From Anaerolineae bacterium (lineage in GTDB: Bacteria > Chloroflexota > Anaerolineae > 4572-78 > J111), in assembly GCA_022071955.1 (NCBI GenBank), contig JAJVIM010000020.1, positions 62,001-126,000 on the forward strand: a stretch of 64,000 bases of DNA. Reading direction: 5' to 3'. Shown piece after piece: positions 42,302 to 50,999 of this stretch (position 1 is the first letter of the stretch; each line of letters opens with the position of its first letter). A program made the position numbers and the translations under genes. Under the pieces are notes generated by a model that saw only the letters and a program-made list of their open reading frames with translations, was not told the origin of the DNA and did no database searches.

Positions 42302-44098
42302 ATGACGTATAGAAAACTTTTTGTGCTGTTAGTTGTGGTCACCACCGCCTTGCTCATTGCCAGTTGTGGCGGCGCGGCGCCAACGCCGCAAACGGTGGTG
42401 CAGACGGTGGTGGTAGAAAAAGAAGTCCAAAAAGAAGTAAAAGTTGTCGAAACGGTTGAAGTTGTCAAAGAAAAAGAAGTGGTCAAAGAGGTAGAAGTGG
42501 TGGTTACCCCCACCGCCGAACCCGCCGCGGAACAATCGGTGATCAATGGCTTCCCCACCTCTGATGAAAACGAAGCCAAAACCGCTCAGGCCGCTTTTGA
42601 CGCCGCCGACAAAGGCCAGCCAGACCCTGCCTGGAAAGGCAAAAAACTGACCATCGGCGTCTATTCTGCCGGCCAACGTGGCGCAATCTCCGGACCGCTC
42701 TACTTCTGGCGGCCAAAATTTGAGGAACTCACCGGCGCAACGTATGATATTGTGGAAATCCCGTTTGCCGAATTGCGCGAAAAAATCTTCACCGACTTGC
42801 AGACCGGCACCGGCACCTATGATTTGATCACCAACTGCAGCAGCTACTACGGTGACTACATCCTCAACGACTGGATTGTGCCCATCGACCCGTATTTTGA
42901 AGACCCGCGTATGCCCAAGTGGGACCGCGACTCCATTGCTCCGGCCGTGGCCAACCTGCTCAAGTGGGGCGATCACTGGTACGGCGGCAATAACGACCAC
43001 GACGCCCAGGTGCTCTACTACCGCAAAGACATCCTTGAAGACCCCAAATGGCAGCAAGCCTTTGAAGATGAAATGGGCCACCCCATGCCCGTGGCAATGG
43101 ATACCTGGGAAGAGGTTCTGGAAATTGCCCAGTTCTTTAACGGCAAAGACTGGAACGAAGATGGCGACCCCGACAACGGCGTAGCGCTGCACTTGAAAGT
43201 AGGTGGGCAGGGCTTCTTCCACTTTATGTCCCTGTCTGCGCCTTACGTGGTCATTCCCTACCCCGGCGACCCGGCGACCAAAGTAACCAAGTACAACAAC
43301 GTTTACTGGTTTGATCCCGAAACAATGGAACCCCTGATTAACTCGCCCGGCCACGTGAAGGCGCTGGAAATGCTGCTCGATCTTTCCAAAGCCGGCTCGT
43401 CGGCAATGTGGGGCTGGAGTTTAGGTGAAGCCTGGGCCGATTTCCTCTCTGGCAACGCCATTATGACCTTCTCCTGGGGCGATGTTGGCTCGCTGTCGCA
43501 AGACCCAACCCAGTCGGTGATTCAGGGTAAATTGGGCGCGCGCGGTATCCCCGGCACGCTTACTCCCTACGACCGCGAATCTGGCCAATTCCTGAAACTG
43601 GATAAACCCAATTTTGTCGGCAACCAGGTAGGCTGCTCGTGGCACCCGGTTATCTCCAAGTTTTCGGATGATCCCGACCTGGCCTATTACTTTATGGCCT
43701 GGCAGGCCACCCCGGAAATCAACCACTGGAACGTAGCCTACGGCTGGACCGGCGTTGACCCCGGCACCACCTACGACTGGTTTGCGCCCTACGGCTCGGC
43801 CACGGTTGAGGATTATGTAGCCGGCGGTTACAATGCCAGCGATGCCGAAGAGTTTATCGGTTCCTACCAGGACAACTTCTACAACTATCCAATTTTCCAG
43901 AACTATATGCGGATTCCGGGTTCACCGGAAATGCAGGAAGTATGGGATGTTCACCTGTCAGAGGCTGTCACCGGCCAGGTTTCTCCGCAAGAAGCGCTGG
44001 ACCGCACCTATGATGACTGGACCCGCATAATCGATGACTACGGCCGCGAAGATCTGCTGAAGCTGTATCAGGAATCGATTGGGTACACGCCCGAATAA
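42302..44098 (+). CDS. ABC sugar transporter substrate-binding lipoprotein
   Basis: The start is the ATG at 42302 after CGGAGGAG; 598 residues. A lipobox (LIASC, Cys22) marks a lipoprotein. A Val/Glu/Lys-rich linker (about 35-75) lifts the binding domain off the membrane. The rest is a family 1 extracellular solute-binding fold (LTIGVYSAGQRGAISGPLYF, TGTGTYDLITNCSSYYGDYI, ALSQRGxxA-like region near GDVGSLSQDP). It is longer than usual, as often in Chloroflexota. It delivers a sugar to the two permeases encoded next; no ATPase gene is in the operon. Confidence 0.93.
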   Translation: MTYRKLFVLLVVVTTALLIASCGGAAPTPQTVVQTVVVEKEVQKEVKVVETVEVVKEKEVVKEVEVVVTPTAEPAAEQSVINGFPTSDENEAKTAQAAFDAADKGQPDPAWKGKKLTIGVYSAGQRGAISGPLYFWRPKFEELTGATYDIVEIPFAELREKIFTDLQTGTGTYDLITNCSSYYGDYILNDWIVPIDPYFEDPRMPKWDRDSIAPAVANLLKWGDHWYGGNNDHDAQVLYYRKDILEDPKWQQAFEDEMGHPMPVAMDTWEEVLEIAQFFNGKDWNEDGDPDNGVALHLKVGGQGFFHFMSLSAPYVVIPYPGDPATKVTKYNNVYWFDPETMEPLINSPGHVKALEMLLDLSKAGSSAMWGWSLGEAWADFLSGNAIMTFSWGDVGSLSQDPTQSVIQGKLGARGIPGTLTPYDRESGQFLKLDKPNFVGNQVGCSWHPVISKFSDDPDLAYYFMAWQATPEINHWNVAYGWTGVDPGTTYDWFAPYGSATVEDYVAGGYNASDAEEFIGSYQDNFYNYPIFQNYMRIPGSPEMQEVWDVHLSEAVTGQVSPQEALDRTYDDWTRIIDDYGREDLLKLYQESIGYTPE

Positions 44099-44182
44099 TC
44101 CCTGACGCTGTTTGGTAAACTTTTGGGGGAAGGGATTATTGTGTCCCTTCTCCCATTACTTAAACTTTTTGAGAGTGAGATT

Positions 44183-45043
44183 ATGGATCGTAGCCGCATA
44201 AAATGGTTATTTGTTGGTCCCGGTGTTGCCTGGGTGCTCCTGTTTACCATTTTCCCCCTGCTTTATTCATTACGACTGAGCTTTTTCAAAGCTCGATTGG
44301 GCCGCCCCGAAACCTTTGCCTGGTTTGAAAACTATCAGCGCGCCTTTTCCGATTATCGATTTTGGGACTCATTGGAAGTAACCCTGTTATTTGTGGTTTG
44401 CAGTGTAACGCTCACCGTGGGGCTGGGGTTGGGCCTGGCGTTGTTGTTTCATCAACCCATTCGCGGCCAGCGTATTTTTCGGTCAATTTTTACTATGCCG
44501 TTATTTACTGCGCCCATCGCTTTGGGATATTTGGGCCTGACTATTTTCCACGAGGATGTTGGCGCAGTCAACACAATTTTGCGTGCGCTGGGGATGACCA
44601 ACCTGCCGGCCTGGTTTTCCAGCGTGTGGCTGGCCCGGTTGGCCGTTATTCTGGTAGATGTTTGGCAATGGACTCCGTTCTGTTTTCTGGTTATTCTGGC
44701 TGGGCTGCAATCTCTGCCCGATGAAATTTACGAAGCCGCCCAACTGGACACCGCCTCTGGCTGGCAAATGTTTCGCTTTATTACTTTTCCCCTGCTCCTG
44801 CCTATTTTGTTTACGGTAACCATGCTGCGCCTCGTCGAAGCGTTTAAAATATTGGATATTCCCTTTAGTATGACCAGCGGCGGGCCGGGAGCCGCCACCC
44901 AAACCTATTCCTTTTACATCTACCTGACCGGGCTGCGTAACTTTAACAGCGGTTACGCTTCGGCGTTAGCCTACCTGTTGCTCTTTTTGATGATTGCCAT
45001 CAGCTTCTACTTCTTTAACCGGCTCAGGGAAATTTACGAGTAG
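44183..45043 (+). CDS. ABC sugar transporter permease (MalF-like)
   Basis: From the ATG at 44183 (GAGAGTGAG upstream) the product is 286 residues with six membrane helices. The EAA loop that docks to the ATPase is present (LPDEIYEAAQLDTASGWQMFRFITFPLL). An N-terminal helix (WLFVGPGVAWVLLFTIFPLLYSL) and the TSGGPGAATQTYSFYIY region are typical of MalF/UgpA-type permeases. It pairs with the second permease downstream. Confidence 0.94.
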   Translation: MDRSRIKWLFVGPGVAWVLLFTIFPLLYSLRLSFFKARLGRPETFAWFENYQRAFSDYRFWDSLEVTLLFVVCSVTLTVGLGLGLALLFHQPIRGQRIFRSIFTMPLFTAPIALGYLGLTIFHEDVGAVNTILRALGMTNLPAWFSSVWLARLAVILVDVWQWTPFCFLVILAGLQSLPDEIYEAAQLDTASGWQMFRFITFPLLLPILFTVTMLRLVEAFKILDIPFSMTSGGPGAATQTYSFYIYLTGLRNFNSGYASALAYLLLFLMIAISFYFFNRLREIYE

Positions 45044-45055
45044 AAAGGCCCCGCG

Positions 45056-45916
45056 ATGAAGAAAAAACAAAGAATTCTGAGAACGGTCAGACGGGTTATA
45101 TTATGGCTGATTATCATCATGGCCGTGTCGTGGGCGATTTTTCCGTTTTACTGGGCTATTGTCACCTCGCTTAAACAACCGGGGGTGTTGTTAACCAAAC
45201 CCTCATTAATTCCGTATCTGCAATTTGACCCGACTCTTGAAAACTGGCGGCTTGAATTTACCAATCGCTGGCGCGAAATTGGCCGGGCTTTAAGTAACAG
45301 CCTGATGATTTCAACGGGCGCGACAACCCTGTCCGTTATGCTGGGCACGATTGCCGGTTATGGCCTGGCCTCCTTTCGGTTTACCGGCTGGAAAAACAAA
45401 GACATCACCATGTGGTTTTTGTCGCAGCGGTTTTTGCCGCCGATGGTCACCGCTATACCGTTTTTTATTGTGATGAAAAACCTGAACCTGCTCGATACCC
45501 AACTGGCTTTAATTTTAACCAACGCCACCTTTACAATTCCGTTTTCTGTGCTTATCATGCGAGACGTATTTAAAGAGCTGCCCCGCGAGCTGGAAGAATC
45601 GGCCTGGGTTGATGGCGCTTCGCGCTGGCAAAGTTTTTGGCACATCGCATTGCCGCTGGCCGCGCCGGCCGCCGCCGCCGCCGCGGTGATCTGTTTTGCC
45701 TTTGCCTGGAACGAGTTTTTGTTTGCGTTGATTCTCACTTACAAAGATGCCCAGCCGGTAACTGTGCTGATTGCCGGGGTAGAACACACCCAGGGGATTC
45801 AATTTTGGTTTGTGGCCACCCGGCTGCTCATTGCCATTTTGCCGCCGGCCTTGCTGGCGCTCACCGCTCAGCGTTACATTGTCCGTGGGCTAACCTTTGG
45901 CGCAGTAAAGGGGTAG
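45056..45916 (+). CDS. ABC sugar transporter permease (MalG-like)
   Basis: This 286-residue protein has six membrane helices and the EAA motif LPRELEESAWVDGASRWQSFWHIALPLAAP. It begins 12 bases after the first permease and is the second half of the pore. The ATP-hydrolysing subunit is missing from the operon, so a shared MsmK/UgpC-like ATPase encoded elsewhere is likely. Confidence 0.94.
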   Translation: MKKKQRILRTVRRVILWLIIIMAVSWAIFPFYWAIVTSLKQPGVLLTKPSLIPYLQFDPTLENWRLEFTNRWREIGRALSNSLMISTGATTLSVMLGTIAGYGLASFRFTGWKNKDITMWFLSQRFLPPMVTAIPFFIVMKNLNLLDTQLALILTNATFTIPFSVLIMRDVFKELPRELEESAWVDGASRWQSFWHIALPLAAPAAAAAAVICFAFAWNEFLFALILTYKDAQPVTVLIAGVEHTQGIQFWFVATRLLIAILPPALLALTAQRYIVRGLTFGAVKG

Positions 45917-45962
45917 TTGGCTACACGCGCGGCTGTGTGGTAAATTTTCTTTTAGCGTAACT

Positions 45963-45981
45963 GTCGGGCTGCAAGCCCGAC
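45963..45981. repeat. small palindrome inside the sugar operon
   Basis: GTCGGGCT-GCA-AGCCCGAC between the transport and catabolic genes, without a T run. It may stabilise the upstream mRNA segment or be a REP-like repeat. Confidence 0.55.
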
Positions 45982-46017
45982 CTACCACGACTGAATCCTA
46001 CTTTCAAAGGAGAAATC

Positions 46018-46707
46018 ATGAAACGTTCACAAGTCAATGTCATTATGCGCAGCGCCGATGCTTTTATCAAAGAACGCGGTTTTTACCTGCCGCCTTTTGC
46101 CTACTGGACTCCCGCCGAATGGGCCGGCAAAGGCGAGGAAGTGCGCGAAATTGTCGATCACCAGCTCGGCTGGGATATTACCGATTTTGGCCTGGGCAAG
46201 TACGATGAGTTTGGCCTGTTCCTTTTTACCATCAGAAACGGCGATCAGGCCAATCTTAAAACCGGCCAGGGTAAAATTTACGCCGAAAAAATCCTCATTT
46301 GCGCCGAGGGGCAGATCACCCCGCTCCATTCCCATTGGACCAAAATGGAAGACATCATCAATCGCGGCGGCGGCATTTTAGCCATCCAGCTCTACAATTC
46401 AACACCGGATGGCGGCCTGGCCGATACCGACATCACCGTTAGCCTGGATGGGGTGGTGCATCAGTTTAAAGCCGGCCACACGGTTCGGCTGGCCCCCGGC
46501 GAAAGCATTACCCTGCCCACCAACCTGTACCACAAATTCTGGGCCGAAGAGGGCCGGGTGCTGGTGGGTGAAGTTTCTGTGGTGAACGACGACAACACCG
46601 ACAACCGCTTTTACGAGCCGACCGGCCGCTTCCCGGAGATTGAAGAAGACGAGCCGCCGCTGTACCTGCTCACCATCGACTACAAAAACTATTACAACCC
46701 CCAATAA
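46018..46707 (+). CDS. D-lyxose ketol-isomerase family protein
   Basis: This 229-residue cupin-fold protein matches D-lyxose isomerase, which interconverts D-lyxose with D-xylulose and D-mannose with D-fructose. Metal ligands are in PLHSHWTKMEDIINRGGG (H104, H106, E111) with a later His in LPTNLYHKFW. AAAGGAG precedes the ATG. It is the first catabolic gene of the operon, ahead of an aldolase and a kinase, so it probably makes the ketose that the kinase phosphorylates. An isomerase acting on another aldose cannot be excluded. Confidence 0.9.
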   Translation: MKRSQVNVIMRSADAFIKERGFYLPPFAYWTPAEWAGKGEEVREIVDHQLGWDITDFGLGKYDEFGLFLFTIRNGDQANLKTGQGKIYAEKILICAEGQITPLHSHWTKMEDIINRGGGILAIQLYNSTPDGGLADTDITVSLDGVVHQFKAGHTVRLAPGESITLPTNLYHKFWAEEGRVLVGEVSVVNDDNTDNRFYEPTGRFPEIEEDEPPLYLLTIDYKNYYNPQ

Positions 46708-46722
46708 CAGGAGTCGTTTCTT

Positions 46723-47631
46723 ATGCTAAATTCTGCCCAAATTGTAAAAAATGCCGTAAAAGCCGGCGTGGTGGTGCCCGCGTTTAACGTGCCCTACCTG
46801 CCAATGGTCAAACCGATCATCGACGCTGTAGCCGACACCGATTGTTTCGCGCTGATTGAGGTGGCCCAACTGGAGTTTACCAAGTTTGAAAGCCAGAGCA
46901 TGGCCGCCGTAATGGACGAATTTCAAAAATGGAACCGGCCCGAACACGTGCGGCTGCACCTGGATCACGTACCGGTCATCGATGAAGACAACAAACGGAT
47001 CGATTATCTGGCGGTGGTTAAAGAGGCGCTGGCCTTGGGCTACCAATCGGTGATGGTTGATGGCTCACGCCTGAGCCTTGACGATAACATTGCCGCCACC
47101 CGGCAGGTGGCCGAACTGGCCCACGCTGCCGGCGTGCCGTGCGAGGCCGAACTGGGCGCGGTGCTGGGCCACGAAGCCGGCCCGCTGCCGCCCTACGACG
47201 AACTGTTTGAATCCGGCAAAGGGTTTACCGATGTTGACCAGGCTCGCCGCTTTGTGCAGGAAACCGGCTGCGACTGGCTGTCGGTGGCCGTGGGTAGCAT
47301 TCACGGGGCCATTTCTGGCGCGGCCAAAGACCAGAAAAAAGTGGAAGCCCGGCTCAACCTGGAACATCTTGACAAGCTGCGCCAGGCCACCGGCGGCATT
47401 CCGCTGGTGCTGCACGGTGGTTCCGGTGTGAAAAAAGAGTACGTGCTGGCCGGCATCAAAAGAGGCATCGGCAAAATGAACATCGGCACAGAAATCCGCC
47501 AGCCTTACGAGCAGGTGCTGCGCCAAACCGGCGATGTCGCCGCGGCCCGGCAGGCTGTGTACGAACGCACCGTTTGGGCGCTCACCGATTATCTGGGATT
47601 GGCCGGCACCCGGCAGTTGGTGGTCAACTAA
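46723..47631 (+). CDS. class II ketose-phosphate aldolase
   Basis: This 302-residue zinc-dependent aldolase carries the class II signatures LHLDHVPVID (D81, H82), QSVMVDGSRLSLDDNI, CEAELGAVLGHEAG, VAVGSIHGA and LVLHGGSGV. Family members cleave fructose-1,6-bisphosphate, tagatose-1,6-bisphosphate or ketose-1-phosphates to dihydroxyacetone phosphate and an aldehyde. With only one kinase in the operon, a ketose-1-phosphate such as xylulose-1-phosphate or fructose-1-phosphate is a plausible substrate. Spacing to the isomerase gene is 15 bases. Confidence 0.92.
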   Translation: MLNSAQIVKNAVKAGVVVPAFNVPYLPMVKPIIDAVADTDCFALIEVAQLEFTKFESQSMAAVMDEFQKWNRPEHVRLHLDHVPVIDEDNKRIDYLAVVKEALALGYQSVMVDGSRLSLDDNIAATRQVAELAHAAGVPCEAELGAVLGHEAGPLPPYDELFESGKGFTDVDQARRFVQETGCDWLSVAVGSIHGAISGAAKDQKKVEARLNLEHLDKLRQATGGIPLVLHGGSGVKKEYVLAGIKRGIGKMNIGTEIRQPYEQVLRQTGDVAAARQAVYERTVWALTDYLGLAGTRQLVVN

Positions 47632-47664
47632 CCGTTCACCCTCATCCACCGAAAGGACATCACA

Positions 47665-49197
47665 ATGACCCGTGATCCCTTGCTTGCCGGCGTTGATGTT
47701 GGCACTACCAGTATCAAAGCGATAATTTTTGAACCGGGCGGCAAAATTGCGGCTGCGGCCAGCGTGCCCACCCCGGTTCATTACCCCCAGCCCGGCTGGG
47801 CCTACTACGAGCCGGAGGAAATCTGGCAGGCGGTGGTGAGTGTGCTGCGCCAGGCCACCGGCCAACTTAGCGATGCCGGCCGGGTGGTGAGCGTGGCCGT
47901 GGCCAGCGTGGGCGAGGCCGGCGTGCCGCTCGATAAAAACGGCCAGCCAACCTACTACTCCATCGCCTGGTTTGATACCCGCACCCAGCCGCAGGCTTTG
48001 TGGCTGGAGCAGCAGATTGGCAAAGATAACCTGTTTGCCGTGTCTGGCCTGTCGTTGCAGCCAATTTTTACGCTGTGCAAAATCCTGTGGGTCAGAGAAA
48101 ACGAGCCGGATGTTTTTGCCCGCACCGTGCGCTGGCTGAACATGGCCGATTTTATCGCCTACCGGCTCAGCGGTGTGGCCGCCGCCGAATATTCGCTGGC
48201 GTCGCGCACGTTGCTGCTCAATTTGAAAAAATTGCAGTGGGATACCGGCCTTATCCGCGAGGTGGGGCTGCCGTCCGACCTGCTGGCTCCGCTGCAACCC
48301 AGCGGCACGCCGCTCGGCTCCGTTACCGCCGACGCGGCCGCAGCCACCGGGCTGCCGGTCAGTTGTTTGGTGGCAACCGGCGGCCACGATCACGTTTGCG
48401 GCTCGCTGGCCACGGGCGTAACCGGCCCCGGTACGCTGCTCAACTCCATTGGCACCGCCGAAGCGATTTTCCTGTCGCTGAGCCAGCCGCTCACCGACCC
48501 GCAAATGGGCCGGCAGGGCTACACCCAGGGCGCGCATGTGGTGGCCGGCAGCTATTACGTGCTGGGCGGAACCTACACAGCCGGGGCTTGTGTTGAATGG
48601 TGGCGCGAGATTGTTGGCACGCAGATTGATTACGCCACGCTGGTTGCCGAAGCCGAGCGCGTGCCGGTCGGGAGTTTGGGCATCGCCTTTTTGCCCCATT
48701 TGCGGCTGGCCAACGCCCCCAACGACGACCCCAAAGGCCGGGGGGCGTTCATCGGGCTGAGTGCGGATGCCAAGCGCAGCGAGATGTTCCGGGCAATTTT
48801 AGAAGGGCTGGCCTACGAATTTCGGCTTACTTTGGAGCCGCTGCTGCAATATGCCGGGCTTGACGCCGTGGAAAGTATTATCGCCGCCGGCGGGGTTACC
48901 CGCAACCAACTGGCTATGCAAATCCGGGCGACGGTGGTCAATCAAACCATCACCGTGGCGGAAGTAACCGAATCAACCAGTTTGGGAGTGGCCATTTTGG
49001 GCGGGTTGGCGGCCGGGGTTTATCGCGATGTGGCCGAGGTGCTGGATTTAGTCAACTACCGGCGCTGGCCGGTGGAGCCGCTGGCCGAGTACGTTGAGTT
49101 TTACAACAGCTATTATCAGCAGGTGTACCGGCACATTTATCCGGCCCTGCGGCCGCTGCACCACGCCGTCTACCCGCTGGTGCATCAGGGGGGATAA
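47665..49197 (+). CDS. FGGY-family carbohydrate kinase
   Basis: This 510-residue kinase shows the ASKHA nucleotide fold: GVDVGTTSIKAIIFEPGG at the N-terminus, AWFDTRTQPQA, the catalytic Asp in ATGGHDHVCGSLA, and IIAAGGVTRNQLAMQIRA plus ESTSLGVAILGGLAAG near the C-terminus. The family includes xylulokinase, ribulokinase and gluconate kinase; the exact sugar cannot be read. As the last operon gene it probably phosphorylates the ketose made by the lyxose isomerase. It overlaps the convergent transporter gene by 13 bases. Confidence 0.93.
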   Translation: MTRDPLLAGVDVGTTSIKAIIFEPGGKIAAAASVPTPVHYPQPGWAYYEPEEIWQAVVSVLRQATGQLSDAGRVVSVAVASVGEAGVPLDKNGQPTYYSIAWFDTRTQPQALWLEQQIGKDNLFAVSGLSLQPIFTLCKILWVRENEPDVFARTVRWLNMADFIAYRLSGVAAAEYSLASRTLLLNLKKLQWDTGLIREVGLPSDLLAPLQPSGTPLGSVTADAAAATGLPVSCLVATGGHDHVCGSLATGVTGPGTLLNSIGTAEAIFLSLSQPLTDPQMGRQGYTQGAHVVAGSYYVLGGTYTAGACVEWWREIVGTQIDYATLVAEAERVPVGSLGIAFLPHLRLANAPNDDPKGRGAFIGLSADAKRSEMFRAILEGLAYEFRLTLEPLLQYAGLDAVESIIAAGGVTRNQLAMQIRATVVNQTITVAEVTESTSLGVAILGGLAAGVYRDVAEVLDLVNYRRWPVEPLAEYVEFYNSYYQQVYRHIYPALRPLHHAVYPLVHQGG

Positions 49198-50999
49198 AGC
49201 GGCCAGATGGTCGGCAGTACGGTGACAACCACCACCAGATAAATGATGGTGAGCGCCACGCCAACTTTAACGAAATCCATAAATTTGTAACCGCCCGCGC
49301 CAAATACCAAAATGTTGGATTGGTGGGCAATGGGTGTGAGAAAACTGGTACTGGCCGCCACCACCACTGTCATCAAAAAAGGGCGCGGGTCGGCATTAAG
49401 GTCCAGCGCAATATTAATGGCGATGGGCGCCAGCAGCACCGCCGCGGCGGCGTTTGACATCGTTTGAGTCAGCGCCGCCGTTAAAATGTAAATACCGGCC
49501 AGCATCGCCATTGGCCCCAGGGTAACCATCCACTCCATAATGGTATCGGCCAGAAACTTGGCCGCCCCGGTCGATTCCATTGCAATGCCCAGCGGCAGCA
49601 TGCCGGCAATCAAAAACACCGATTGCCAGTCGATGGATTGGTACGCCTCATCGATAGTGAGTATCCCCAACATGATCAGCAGGATGGCCGCAATCACCGC
49701 CGCCACCGAAATATGCAGCCAGCCGGTGGTGGCCGTGAGCAGCATGGCCGCCACAATCATCAGCGCCAGCGGCATTTTCTCGGTGCGGCGGGTGTTAAGG
49801 TGAACCGGCTCCAGCAGCAGAAAATTGGGGTCGCCGCGCAGCAGGTCTAGCTGCTCACGGCGGCCCTGTACCAGCAGCACATCGCCGGGATGCAGCGGCA
49901 CGGATTTGATGGATCGCGGAATGGCGTGGCTGTGCCGCCGCAGCGCCAGCACGCTGAGCCGGTACTTTTCTCTAAAACGAATATCTTTAATGCTCTGGCC
50001 GGCAAACCTTGAGCCGATGTCTAAAATAATCTCGGCCAGGGCAAAGTTTTTTGATTTAAAGTCGGCATCGTGCTGGTGTTCAATCACCGGCATAATGCGC
50101 AGCCCCTGAATATCGCTGACCTGCATCAATTTTTCAATGCTGCCTTTAACCAGCAAAAGATCGTTGGGCCGAATTTTGTAGGCCCGGGTGACGGCCAGTT
50201 GTTCTTCGCCGCCGCGGCTGAAGCCGATCACCGTTAAATTGTAATCCTGCCCCAGGCGGCTTTCAACCAGGGTTTTGCCCACCAGCGGCGAACCGGGCAA
50301 AACTTCAACTTCGCTCAGATACTCGCGCACGTGGTAATTTTCGGTCAGTTCGGCGGCCGATTCGTTGTCGGGCAGCAAATGCCGGCCAAGCAGGGCCATA
50401 TACAGCGTGCCGATGATCACAATGATCAACCCCATCGGCAAAAAATCAAAAAAGCCAAAACCGGTGCAGCCAAAACTGAATGAGGCGCAGGCGGGGTGCG
50501 TGCGCAATATCGATGAGGCCAGAATGTTGGGCGGCGTGCCAATCAGGGTTAGATTGCCGCCCATCATTGAGGCAAAGGCCAGCGGGATGAGCAATTTTGA
50601 GGCCGCAATCCGGGCGCGGCGGGCAATAATCAGCACCGCCGGCAGCAGCACCGCCGTTGCGCCCACGTTGTTCATAAACGCCGACATAAGGCTGACGGTC
50701 AGCATTAAAATGATGATGAGCCGGGTTTGGCTCGATTTGGCCATACGTAAAATGCGCACGCCCAAAAAATCGGCGATGCCGGTTTGAAACAGCCCTTCGC
50801 TGATAACAAAAATAGCCACCACCGTAACCACCGCCGGGTTGGCAAAGCCGGAAAACGCCTCCTGTGGAGTGATCAGCCCGGTAATAGCCAGCACCACCAG
50901 CACCAGCAGCGCCACAATATCCGGGCGCAGGCGCTCGGTGGCAAACAGCAGTACCGATGCTGTCAGAATGGTTAATACCAGTGAAATGTCAAAGGTCAT
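49185..50999 (-). CDS. SLC13/DASS-type transporter with TrkA-C domains (copy A)
   Basis: From the ATG at 50999, which shares one base with the upstream stop (TAATG), the product is 604 residues. Hydrophobic helices lie in residues 5-190 and 395-600, with NNVGATAVLLPA and TGAAKFLADTIM/SNAAAAVLLAP regions typical of the divalent-anion:sodium symporter fold. Between the halves are two TrkA-C (RCK_C) regulatory domains (about 210-290 and 300-375; GSPLVGKTLVESRLGQDYNL, HPGDVLLVQGRREQLD). Substrates may be sulfate, dicarboxylates or other anions. It is paralogous to, and coupled with, the gene before it. Confidence 0.88.
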   Translation of the reverse strand: MTFDISLVLTILTASVLLFATERLRPDIVALLVLVVLAITGLITPQEAFSGFANPAVVTVVAIFVISEGLFQTGIADFLGVRILRMAKSSQTRLIIILMLTVSLMSAFMNNVGATAVLLPAVLIIARRARIAASKLLIPLAFASMMGGNLTLIGTPPNILASSILRTHPACASFSFGCTGFGFFDFLPMGLIIVIIGTLYMALLGRHLLPDNESAAELTENYHVREYLSEVEVLPGSPLVGKTLVESRLGQDYNLTVIGFSRGGEEQLAVTRAYKIRPNDLLLVKGSIEKLMQVSDIQGLRIMPVIEHQHDADFKSKNFALAEIILDIGSRFAGQSIKDIRFREKYRLSVLALRRHSHAIPRSIKSVPLHPGDVLLVQGRREQLDLLRGDPNFLLLEPVHLNTRRTEKMPLALMIVAAMLLTATTGWLHISVAAVIAAILLIMLGILTIDEAYQSIDWQSVFLIAGMLPLGIAMESTGAAKFLADTIMEWMVTLGPMAMLAGIYILTAALTQTMSNAAAAVLLAPIAINIALDLNADPRPFLMTVVVAASTSFLTPIAHQSNILVFGAGGYKFMDFVKVGVALTIIYLVVVVTVLPTIWPLYPP

